From contig NZ_FOKB01000001.1 of the NCBI RefSeq assembly GCF_900111895.1, positions 372,001 through 436,000 of the forward strand: a stretch of DNA of 64,000 nucleotides. The letters are read 5' to 3'. The position numbers were made by a program, and so were the translations under genes. The stretch is from Pseudomonas simiae. GTDB taxonomy: Bacteria; Pseudomonadota; Gammaproteobacteria; Pseudomonadales; Pseudomonadaceae. Numbering within the stretch: the first letter of the stretch is position 1; each line of letters begins with the position of its first letter. Positions 18,721 to 26,149 of this stretch are shown piece by piece. The notes below the pieces were generated by a model. That model did no database searches, was not told the DNA's origin, and saw nothing but the letters and a program-made list of their open reading frames with translations.

Positions 18721-18736
18721 CTGTCAACTTTGACAG
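18721..18736 (+). promoter_or_regulatory. Inverted repeat with a consensus -35 hexamer
   Basis: CTGTCAA (18721-18727) and TTGACAG (18730-18736) are exact inverted arms around CT. The right arm holds a perfect -35 hexamer TTGACA, but no convincing -10 was found 15-19 bp downstream. It may be an operator for the small cold-shock-domain genes. The assignment rests on symmetry alone. Confidence 0.35.
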
Positions 18737-18816
18737 TAGTCATCCTCTGCGTCTCGCAGTTCTACTACAACCAGCACTGCGCGCAGGCGGTAAACAAGAT
18801 GCAGGGAGAGGTGGTT

Positions 18817-19029
18817 TTGAAGGTGTTCAGAGGCACAGTCAAATCTTATGACCGCAAGACAGGGAAAGGTTGGATTGCCCTGGAAGGTGAGGACGACGTG
18901 CAAGTGGATCTCTTCGGTTCACGCGGCATTTGGCTTGCCGTGGGCCAGCAAGTGGAATTTCGCATGATCCACCGACCCTGTGGCGTGTATGCGTTAGACG
19001 CCACAGTTGTCCCGCACGTCCTTGAATGA
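18817..19029 (+). CDS. Diverged cold-shock-domain protein
   Basis: The sequence reads MKVFRGTVKSYDRKTGKGWI onward, 70 residues with an OB/cold-shock fold pattern. The RNP1 region is KGWIALEG instead of KGFGFI, and RNP2 is VQVDLFGS, so the aromatic nucleic-acid stacking residues are largely lost. A TTG start at 18817 is chosen because GGGAGAGG lies 7-10 bases before it. An ATG at 18799 would add six residues. A true cold-shock gene follows. Function is not known, and RNA binding is only inferred. Confidence 0.7.
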   Translation: MKVFRGTVKSYDRKTGKGWIALEGEDDVQVDLFGSRGIWLAVGQQVEFRMIHRPCGVYALDATVVPHVLE

Positions 19030-19047
19030 GATGTGAGGAGAACGGTA

Positions 19048-19251
19048 ATGGCAACAGGCACGGTGAAATGGTTTAACGCGGAGAAGGGGTTTGGGTTTAT
19101 TACCCCTGACGATGGCAGCGCTGATGTTTTTGTCCGCTATTCGGCCATCAAGAGCGACGGTTTCAAGACCCTTGAAGAGGGGCAAAAAGTCGAGTTCGAG
19201 GTTACCCAAGGCGCCAAAGGTGCTCAGGCTGAAAACGTCCGCGTCCTATGA
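19048..19251 (+). CDS. CspA-family cold-shock protein
   Basis: This 67-residue protein has RNP1 KGFGFI and an RNP2 of VFVRY where most family members have VFVHF or VFVHY. It is expected to bind single-stranded RNA or DNA as a chaperone. The ATG at 19048 is preceded by GAGGAG. It starts 18 bp after the diverged CSD gene and probably shares its transcript. Lying between flhB and flhA, it interrupts the export-gate genes. Confidence 0.93.
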   Translation: MATGTVKWFNAEKGFGFITPDDGSADVFVRYSAIKSDGFKTLEEGQKVEFEVTQGAKGAQAENVRVL

Positions 19252-19387
19252 ACCTCATGATTGTTTCAGTAGACGCTAAAAAAGCGTCGACTGGGTGTAC
19301 GGAGACTAGTTAGCGGCTTTCCCAGGGGCCGCCTCAACACCTTGCCGGACATTTCCGCTGTAGCAGCAGGCGGACACAAATCCAAAC

Positions 19388-19477
19388 TGTGGGAGCGGGC
19401 TTGCTCGCGAATGCTGACGATCAGTCGCCAGATGTGCTGGCTGACCCTCCGCCTTCGCGAGCAAGCCCGCTCCCACA
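19388..19477 (+). repeat. REP doublet (REPIN) between csp and flhA
   Basis: Two inverted, nearly perfect copies of TGTGGGAGCGGGCTTGCTCG flank about 37 bp. The rest of the gap 19252-19571 shows no gene. It holds a small hairpin at 19272-19288 and a G-rich stretch at about 19500-19513. Confidence 0.9.
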
Positions 19478-19571
19478 TTTGAATCGATTTACACTTTTTT
19501 TGGGGGGTGGGCGGTTGCTTATGAGCTCGTCAACGCTCGCGCCGCAAGCGATCTAACCGGGAAAACAAAAG

Positions 19572-19588
19572 TTGGAAGGCTTCTTGCA
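19572..19588 (+). promoter_or_regulatory. Sigma-54 promoter of flhA
   Basis: TTGGAAGGCTTCTTGCA has GG at 19574-19575 and GC at 19586-19587, N10 apart, with the -12 element CTTGCA. It lies about 62 bp before flhA. flhA, flhF, fleN and fliA probably share this start. Confidence 0.8.
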
Positions 19589-19649
19589 ATACCACCTGCA
19601 AGACGCCTGACCGCGTCAAAACTTTGCTTCAAGGAAACGAGGAATACCG

Positions 19650-21782
19650 GTGGTGGATCGCTCTCAAATGCTCGGCACGGCCCGGACGACCCTGACTGAC
19701 CTCTCGCGAGGCAATCTAGGTGTGCCGTTGTTGTTGCTGGTGATGCTGGCAATGATGATGTTGCCGATGCCGCCGTTCCTGCTGGACGTGTTCTTCACCT
19801 TCAACATTGCCCTTTCCGTCGTGGTACTGCTGGTCTGCGTGTACGCCCTGCGGCCTTTGGATTTCGCCGTATTCCCGACCATTCTGCTGGTGGCGACCCT
19901 GCTGCGACTGGCGCTCAACGTCGCGTCCACCCGTGTGGTCATGCTCCACGGTCAGGACGGTCACGCTGCCGCCGGTAAGGTGATCCAGGCCTTCGGTGAG
20001 GTGGTGATCGGCGGTAACTACGTGGTCGGTATCGTGGTGTTCGCGATCCTGATGATCATCAACTTCGTGGTAGTAACCAAGGGCGCCGGGCGGATTTCCG
20101 AGGTGAGCGCGCGGTTTACCCTCGATGCGATGCCCGGCAAGCAGATGGCGATCGACGCTGACCTCAACGCCGGCCTGATCGACCAGAACCAAGCCAAGTC
20201 GCGCCGCCTGGAAGTGGCCCAGGAAGCCGAGTTCTACGGTTCCATGGACGGTGCCAGCAAGTTCGTGCGTGGTGATGCCATCGCCGGCCTGCTGATTCTG
20301 TTCATCAACCTCATCGGCGGTATGGCCGTGGGTATCTTCCAGCACGGCATGACCTTCGGCGATGCGGGCAAGGTGTACGCCCTGCTGACCATCGGTGACG
20401 GTTTAGTGGCGCAATTGCCATCACTGTTGTTATCTACAGCTGCGGCGATCATGGTGACTCGTGCTTCGGGCTCCGAAGACATGGGCAAGCAGATCAGCCG
20501 GCAGATGTTTGCCTCGCCCAAGGCCTTGGCCGTGGCGGCGGGCATCATGGCGATCATGGGTATTGTACCGGGCATGCCCCACGTGTCGTTCCTGAGCATG
20601 GCAGCCATGGCGGCTGGCGGTGCTTACCTGTTCTGGAAAAAGCAGAATGCGGTCAAGGTCCAGGCCCAGCAAGAGATCGCGCGCCAGCAGGAACTGCTGC
20701 CTTCCCCGGCCCGCGCTCAGGAAACCAAGGAGCTGGGCTGGGATGACGTGACCCCGATCGACATGATCGGCCTGGAAGTCGGCTACCGCCTGATCCCGCT
20801 GGTGGACCGCAACCAGGGCGGCCAATTGCTCGCGCGGATCAAGGGCGTGCGCAAGAAGCTGTCCCAGGACCTGGGCTTTTTGATGCCCACCGTGCACATC
20901 CGCGACAACCTCGACCTGGCTCCGAGTGCCTATCGCCTGACCCTCATGGGCGTGATCCTGGCCGAAGCCGAGATCTACCCAGACCGCGAACTGGCGATCA
21001 ACCCAGGGCAGGTGTTCGGCAGCCTCAACGGTATTACCGCCAAAGATCCGGCTTTTGGCCTGGACGCGGTGTGGATCGAAATCAGCCAGCGCAGCCAGGC
21101 ACAATCCCTCGGCTACACCGTGGTGGACGCCAGCACCGTGGTCGCCACCCACCTCAACCAGATCCTGTACAAGCACTCCCATGAGCTGATTGGCCATGAG
21201 GAAGTCCAGCAATTGATGGGTTTGCTGGCCAAAGCGTCGCCGAAACTGGCCGAAGAGCTGGTGCCGGGTGTGCTGTCGCTGTCGCAGTTGCTCAAGGTGT
21301 TGCAGGCATTGCTGGCCGAACAGGTGCCGGTACGGGACATCCGCAGCATTGCCGAGGCCATCGCCAACAATGCCGCCAAGAGTCAAGATACTGCCGCCCT
21401 GGTGGCCGCGGTGCGCGTCGGATTGTCGCGTGCAATCGTCCAAAGCATTGTAGGGCTTGACTCCGAGCTGCCTGTGATCACCTTGGAACCAAGGTTGGAA
21501 CAAATATTGCTCAATAGTATTCAGAAGGCAGGACAAGGCCAGGAAGAGGGCGTTCTGCTGGAGCCAAGCATGGCTGAGAAGCTGCAGCGTTCGTTGATCG
21601 ACGCCGCACAGCGCCAGGAAATGCAGGGCCAACCGGTGATTCTGCTGGTGGCAGGCCCCGTCCGGGCGATGTTGTCGCGGTTTGGACGCCTGGCAGTACC
21701 GAATTTGCACGTTTTGGCTTATCAGGAAATTCCTGACAACAAGCAAGTGACTATCGTCGCGACAGTAGGCCCCAATGGCTGA
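19650..21782 (+). CDS. flhA: FlhA, export gate and substrate-docking protein
   Basis: This 710-residue protein has about eight transmembrane helices in the first 330 residues, including the FHIPEP signature region (GAGRISEVSARFTLDAMPGKQMAIDADLNAG), then a large cytoplasmic domain that binds chaperone-substrate complexes and forms a nonamer ring. The start is one of two tandem GTG codons (19650 or 19653) after AAGGAAACGAGGA. The second gives MDRSQ, common in Pseudomonas. flhF follows after 12 bp. Confidence 0.96.
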   Translation: MVDRSQMLGTARTTLTDLSRGNLGVPLLLLVMLAMMMLPMPPFLLDVFFTFNIALSVVVLLVCVYALRPLDFAVFPTILLVATLLRLALNVASTRVVMLHGQDGHAAAGKVIQAFGEVVIGGNYVVGIVVFAILMIINFVVVTKGAGRISEVSARFTLDAMPGKQMAIDADLNAGLIDQNQAKSRRLEVAQEAEFYGSMDGASKFVRGDAIAGLLILFINLIGGMAVGIFQHGMTFGDAGKVYALLTIGDGLVAQLPSLLLSTAAAIMVTRASGSEDMGKQISRQMFASPKALAVAAGIMAIMGIVPGMPHVSFLSMAAMAAGGAYLFWKKQNAVKVQAQQEIARQQELLPSPARAQETKELGWDDVTPIDMIGLEVGYRLIPLVDRNQGGQLLARIKGVRKKLSQDLGFLMPTVHIRDNLDLAPSAYRLTLMGVILAEAEIYPDRELAINPGQVFGSLNGITAKDPAFGLDAVWIEISQRSQAQSLGYTVVDASTVVATHLNQILYKHSHELIGHEEVQQLMGLLAKASPKLAEELVPGVLSLSQLLKVLQALLAEQVPVRDIRSIAEAIANNAAKSQDTAALVAAVRVGLSRAIVQSIVGLDSELPVITLEPRLEQILLNSIQKAGQGQEEGVLLEPSMAEKLQRSLIDAAQRQEMQGQPVILLVAGPVRAMLSRFGRLAVPNLHVLAYQEIPDNKQVTIVATVGPNG

Positions 21783-21794
21783 GGGTAGTGGGTT

Positions 21795-23111
21795 ATGCAA
21801 GTGAAGCGTTTTTTCGCCGCCGATATGCGTCAGGCCATGAAACTGGTTCGTGATGAGCTGGGCGCTGACGCCGCGATTATCGGAAACCGTCGTATTGCCG
21901 GCGGTGTCGAGCTGACGGCTGCCCTGGATTACACCCCCCAGGCCCTGGCGCCGCGTGTGCCGAACATGGAGCTCGAAGACGAGCTGCGCAAGACTGCTTC
22001 ACGCATTGTCTCGGCCCAGGCGGAACTGAGCATGCGCGGCGACAGCGATGCCACCACTAATCGCCAGTTGTTCGCCGGCCTGCCGCTGACCGCTTCGGAG
22101 CCGCTGGTCGAGCCGACCTTCAAAGAACCGCCACGTCCTGCTGCGCCTGCTCCGGCGCCTGCGGTTGACCAGCGGGTGTTCGACTCGATGCGCTTTGAAC
22201 TCAATGGCCTGCGTGAGCTGCTGGAAGTGCAGCTTGGCTCGTTGGCCTGGAACCAGCTGCAAGGCAGCAAGCCGCAACAGGCCAACCTGTGGCGGCGCCT
22301 GCAACGTATCGGCTTGTCCGGCCCGTTGTCCCGCGACCTGCTGGCCTTGACCACCGAAATCGAAGAGCCTCGCCAGGCTTGGCGCATGTTGCTGGCCCAC
22401 CTGGCACGGATGATCGTTACCCCGGAAATCGAACCATTGGAAGAGGGCGGTGTGATCGCCATGGTCGGCCCTGCCGGCATGGGCAAGACCACCACCCTGG
22501 CCAAGCTGGCGGCCCGTTACGTACTCAAATACGGCGCACAGAATATCGCGCTGGTGAGCATGGACAGCTACCGTATTGGTGCCCAGGAGCAGCTCAAGAC
22601 GCTGGGCCGTATTCTCAATGTATCGGTGACTCACGTCGACCCGGGCCAGTCCCTGGCCAACGCCCTCGACCCGCTGCTGCGCAAACGCGTGGTATTGATC
22701 GATACCGCCGGCCTGCAAGCCAGCGACCCGGCATTGCGCATGCAGCTTGAAAGCCTGGCCGGACGTGGCATCAAATCGAAAAACTACCTGGTGCTTGCAA
22801 CCACCAGCCAGAAACAGGTTCTTACCGCTGCGTATCACAGCTACAAACGCTGCGGCCTGGCCGGTTGCATCCTCACCAAGCTCGACGAAACCGCGAGCCT
22901 GGGCGAGGTGTTGAGCCTGGCCATCAGTCATGAATTGCCGGTCGCTTACCTGACCGACGGGCCGCGGATCCCGGATGATCTGCATCTGCCGCGCCGTCAT
23001 CAGTTGGTCAGCCGTGCAGTCAGCGTGCAAATGCAAGAAGAGCCTAGCGAGGAAGCGATGGCTGATATGTTCGCCGACCTTTATCACAACCCGGCAAAAC
23101 GGGTCGGTTGA
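21795..23111 (+). CDS. flhF: FlhF, SRP-type GTPase for polar flagellum placement
   Basis: This 438-residue protein has a basic N-terminal B domain (MQVKRFFAADMRQAMKLVRDELGADAAIIGN), a Pro/Ala linker near 115-130, and an N-G GTPase domain with P-loop GPAGMGKT at 225-232, then DSYRIGAQEQLKTLG, LIDTAG and TKLDE motifs. FlhF marks the pole for flagellar assembly. The next gene, fleN, opposes it by limiting flagellar number. Confidence 0.97.
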   Translation: MQVKRFFAADMRQAMKLVRDELGADAAIIGNRRIAGGVELTAALDYTPQALAPRVPNMELEDELRKTASRIVSAQAELSMRGDSDATTNRQLFAGLPLTASEPLVEPTFKEPPRPAAPAPAPAVDQRVFDSMRFELNGLRELLEVQLGSLAWNQLQGSKPQQANLWRRLQRIGLSGPLSRDLLALTTEIEEPRQAWRMLLAHLARMIVTPEIEPLEEGGVIAMVGPAGMGKTTTLAKLAARYVLKYGAQNIALVSMDSYRIGAQEQLKTLGRILNVSVTHVDPGQSLANALDPLLRKRVVLIDTAGLQASDPALRMQLESLAGRGIKSKNYLVLATTSQKQVLTAAYHSYKRCGLAGCILTKLDETASLGEVLSLAISHELPVAYLTDGPRIPDDLHLPRRHQLVSRAVSVQMQEEPSEEAMADMFADLYHNPAKRVG

Positions 23112-23217
23112 GGGCAGGATGAACACCGTGAAATGTATCTACATCGATGGTCTGCAAGCGATTCACGCGGCCAAGCCATGTAGCCTGCGTCTAAGCAAGA
23201 CAAGGTAAAGAAATAAA

Positions 23218-24051
23218 ATGGGCAGCATGCATCCCGTACAGGTGATCGCGGTGACCGGCGGCAAAGGTGGCGTCGGGAAAACTAACGTGTCAGTGAATTT
23301 GTCCCTGGCCCTGGCAGAGCTTGGCCGTCGCGTCATGCTGTTGGATGCTGACCTGGGCCTGGCGAACGTCGACGTTCTGCTGGGGCTGACGCCCAAACAT
23401 ACCCTTGCCGATGTGATCGAGGGCCGCTGCGAGCTGCGCGATGTGCTGCTGCAGGGCCCCGGTGGCATCCGCATCGTGCCGGCTGCCTCGGGCACCCAGA
23501 GCATGGTGCACCTGAGCCCGGCGCAGCATGCCGGCCTCATCCAGGCGTTCAGTGATATCGGCGATAACCTCGACGTGCTGGTGATTGACACCGCCGCCGG
23601 GATCGGCGAGTCCGTGGTCAGCTTCGTGCGCGCCGCGCAGGAAGTGTTGCTGGTGGTCTGCGACGAACCCACCTCGATCACCGACGCCTACGCCCTGATC
23701 AAACTGCTTAACCGTGACTACGGCATGAACCGCTTCCGCGTCTTGGCCAACATGGCCCAGAGCCCGCAGGAAGGGCGCAACCTGTTCGCCAAGTTGACCA
23801 AGGTCACGGATCGTTTCCTCGATGTCGCCTTACAATACGTCGGCGCAGTGCCCTACGACGAGTGTGTGCGCAAGGCTGTGCAAAAGCAGCGTGCAGTCTA
23901 CGAAGCGTTCCCTCGTTCCAAGTGCGCATTGGCGTTCAAGGCTATTGCCCAGAAGGTCGATACCTGGCCGTTGCCCGCCAACCCACGGGGGCATCTGGAG
24001 TTTTTCGTCGAGCGATTGGTGCATCAGACGAGCGCAGGACCCGTGCTATGA
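23218..24051 (+). CDS. fleN: FleN, ParA-like flagellar number regulator
   Basis: This 277-residue MinD/ParA-type ATPase has a deviant Walker A KGGVGKT at 16-22, Walker A' (LLDADLGLANVDVLLGL) and Walker B VIDTAAG. It binds FleQ and restrains it so that cells keep few flagella. A 106-bp gap after flhF holds no clear promoter. The ATG may be the first (MGSMHPV) or the second ATG. The stop overlaps the fliA ATG by 3 bp. Confidence 0.97.
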   Translation: MGSMHPVQVIAVTGGKGGVGKTNVSVNLSLALAELGRRVMLLDADLGLANVDVLLGLTPKHTLADVIEGRCELRDVLLQGPGGIRIVPAASGTQSMVHLSPAQHAGLIQAFSDIGDNLDVLVIDTAAGIGESVVSFVRAAQEVLLVVCDEPTSITDAYALIKLLNRDYGMNRFRVLANMAQSPQEGRNLFAKLTKVTDRFLDVALQYVGAVPYDECVRKAVQKQRAVYEAFPRSKCALAFKAIAQKVDTWPLPANPRGHLEFFVERLVHQTSAGPVL

Positions 24052-24788
24052 CAGCGACTGGCTACAACGCTTACAAGAGGTCTGCCCGTGACAGTCAGGG
24101 CGAGTTGATCGAGCGCTACGCGCCCTTGGTCAAGCGCATTGCCTACCACCTGCTGGCACGCCTGCCGGCCAGCGTCCAGGTCGAAGACCTGATCCAGGCG
24201 GGCATGATCGGCCTGCTCGAAGTGTCGACCAAATATGACGCGAGCAAGGGCGCGAGTTTCGAGACGTATGCGGGGATCCGTATCCGTGGTGCGATGCTTG
24301 ATGAGGTGCGTAAAGGTGACTGGGCGCCGCGTTCGGTGCATCGCAATACGCGCATGGTCAGTGACGCAATTCGCGCAATTGAAGCAAAAACCGGTCGCGA
24401 CGCTAAAGATCACGAAGTTGCGGCCGAACTCCAATTGAGTCTCGACGATTACTACGGGATTTTGAACGATACCTTGGGCAGCCGCCTGTTCAGTTTCGAC
24501 GACCTGTTGCAGGACGGCGAACACGAAGGGCTGCACGAGGACGGCGCGAGCGCTCATATGGAGCCATCGCGTGACCTGGAAGATGAGCGTTTCCAGGGGG
24601 CGTTGGCGGACGCGATTGCCAATTTGCCGGAGCGTGAGCGACTGGTGTTGGCGTTGTACTACGACGAAGAGCTGAACCTCAAGGAAATCGGTGAGGTCCT
24701 GGGGGTCAGCGAGTCGCGGGTCAGCCAGTTGCACAGCCAGTGCGCAGCCCGCTTGCGGGGGCGTTTGGGAGAGTGGCGAGCGCGCTGA
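24048..24788 (+). CDS. fliA: FliA, flagellar sigma-28 factor
   Basis: This 246-residue sigma factor has region 2 (ERYAPLVKRIAYHLLARLPASVQVEDLIQAGMIGLLEV), region 3 and region 4 (LPERERLVLALYYDEELNLKEIGEVLGVSESRVSQLHSQ). It transcribes late flagellar and chemotaxis genes and is held by FlgM. The ATG at 24048 overlaps the fleN stop as ATGA, which is why it is chosen over an in-frame upstream extension. Confidence 0.97.
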   Translation: MTATGYNAYKRSARDSQGELIERYAPLVKRIAYHLLARLPASVQVEDLIQAGMIGLLEVSTKYDASKGASFETYAGIRIRGAMLDEVRKGDWAPRSVHRNTRMVSDAIRAIEAKTGRDAKDHEVAAELQLSLDDYYGILNDTLGSRLFSFDDLLQDGEHEGLHEDGASAHMEPSRDLEDERFQGALADAIANLPERERLVLALYYDEELNLKEIGEVLGVSESRVSQLHSQCAARLRGRLGEWRAR

Positions 24789-24800
24789 CAGGCAGTGTGG

Positions 24801-24875
24801 GGACACTGCAGACGAGACCGTGAGGGCGACCAGCCTTCGCGGGTTCGACCCGTGGTGCCCTCGGCAGTCCTTTTT
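24801..24875 (+). terminator. Structured RNA / Rho-independent terminator between fliA and cheY
   Basis: The stretch can fold with ACTGC pairing to GCAGT, an inner stem GAGGGC with GCCCTC, and a tip hairpin CGGGT-TCG-ACCCG, followed at once by CCTTTTT. The long stem and T-run look like an intrinsic terminator or attenuator, or the 3' end of a small RNA, placed 13 bp after the fliA stop. About 70 bp of sequence without features then leads to cheY. Confidence 0.6.
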
Positions 24876-24944
24876 GTGTAATGCCTGTTGATTGAAATGG
24901 CGCGTCCAGGTGCTGGGCGCGTTTAAGACTGCTTGGAGGTCGAA

Positions 24945-25331
24945 TTGGACAAGAACATGAAAATCCTCATCGTTGATGACTTCTCAACGATGCGGCGGAT
25001 CATAAAAAACCTGTTGCGTGACCTTGGGTTCACTAACACGGTCGAGGCGGATGACGGCATTACGGCCATTCCGATCCTCAACAGCGGGAGCATCGACTTT
25101 CTGGTAACGGACTGGAACATGCCGGGCATGACCGGTATCGACTTGCTGCGCCACGTACGTGCTGACGAAAAGCTGCGCGGCCTGCCTGTGCTGATGGTGA
25201 CCGCCGAAGCCAAGCGTGAGCAGATCATCGAAGCCGCCCAAGCTGGGGTAAACGGTTACGTGGTCAAGCCATTCACTGCATTGGCCTTGAAAGAGAAGAT
25301 TGAAAAAATCTTCGACCGCATCGGTCATTGA
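24945..25331 (+). CDS. cheY: CheY, chemotaxis response regulator
   Basis: This is a single receiver domain. With the TTG start at 24945 it has 128 residues and acceptor D56 ([12 protein letters not shown]), T and K switch residues ([16 protein letters not shown]). TTG is chosen because GGAGG sits six bases before it. The ATG at 24957 gives the [11 protein letters not shown] start common in Pseudomonas but would be 17 bases from that site. CheY-P binds FliM to reverse rotation. Confidence 0.95.
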   Translation: MDKNMKILIVDDFSTMRRIIKNLLRDLGFTNTVEADDGITAIPILNSGSIDFLVTDWNMPGMTGIDLLRHVRADEKLRGLPVLMVTAEAKREQIIEAAQAGVNGYVVKPFTALALKEKIEKIFDRIGH

Positions 25332-25349
25332 TGCTGCCACGGGGGAGCT

Positions 25350-26138
25350 ATGGAGCATAAAGAATCATCGCAGGCCGACTTCGAGTCGACCCTGAAAAAG
25401 CATGCTCACCAGTTGGTCGAAAGCCTTGAAAAAGGTCAGTTCGGCGACGCGGTGCAGTTGATCCATGAGCTCAACCAGACCCGTGATCGCGGCCTGTACC
25501 AGGAAGTGGGCAAGCTCACACGCGAGCTGCACAGTGCGATCGTCAATTTCCAGATTGACCCACACATGCCCCAGGCTGAGGAAATCTCGCAGATCACTGA
25601 TGCCACCGAACGCCTGTCCTATGTGGTCAGGCTGACTGAGGCAGCGGCCAACCGCACCATGGACCTGGTGGAAAACGCCACGCCTCTGGTCAACGGTATG
25701 GCCAACGAAGCCCAGGCCCTGAGCAACGACTGGGGCCGTTTCATGCGCCGCGAAGTCGGCGCTGAAGAGTTTCGTGAGTTGGCGCGTCGGGTCGAAGGGT
25801 TCTTGTCACGCAGCGAGCAGGAAAACCGCACGGTTTCCAGCAACCTCAACGACATTCTGCTCGCCCAGGATTACCAGGACCTCACCGGTCAGGTGATCAA
25901 GCGTGTGACCCAGTTGGTCACCGAAGTGGAAAGCAACTTGCTCAAATTGGTGCTTATGGCAGGCCAGGTTGACCGTTTTGCCGGCATTGAACATGACCGC
26001 GAAGCGATCCTCTCGGAAAAAGATCCAAAAAAACATCTCGCCAAGGGTGAAGGTCCGCAGATTCATGCCGATAAACGTGAAGACGTTGTATCGGGTCAAG
26101 ATGATGTTGATGACCTGTTATCCAGTTTAGGCTTCTAA
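25350..26138 (+). CDS. cheZ: CheZ, CheY-P phosphatase
   Basis: This 262-residue helical protein carries the catalytic segment LAQDYQDLTGQVIKRV (the Asp/Gln pair) and a C-terminal CheY-binding peptide (DDVDDLLSSLGF). It ends signalling by removing phosphate from CheY. It lies 18 bp after cheY and 11 bp before cheA. Confidence 0.96.
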   Translation: MEHKESSQADFESTLKKHAHQLVESLEKGQFGDAVQLIHELNQTRDRGLYQEVGKLTRELHSAIVNFQIDPHMPQAEEISQITDATERLSYVVRLTEAAANRTMDLVENATPLVNGMANEAQALSNDWGRFMRREVGAEEFRELARRVEGFLSRSEQENRTVSSNLNDILLAQDYQDLTGQVIKRVTQLVTEVESNLLKLVLMAGQVDRFAGIEHDREAILSEKDPKKHLAKGEGPQIHADKREDVVSGQDDVDDLLSSLGF

Positions 26139-26149
26139 GGAGCACCCAC

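Noticed and set aside
19272-19288. GACGCT/AGCGTC hairpin after the cold-shock gene as a terminator
   Set aside because: The stem is only 6 bp, and it lacks a following T-run.
24838-24856. CGGGTTCGACCCG looked like a tRNA T-arm
   Set aside because: No acceptor stem, anticodon arm or CCA end fits around it. It is better explained as the tip of the larger fliA-cheY hairpin.
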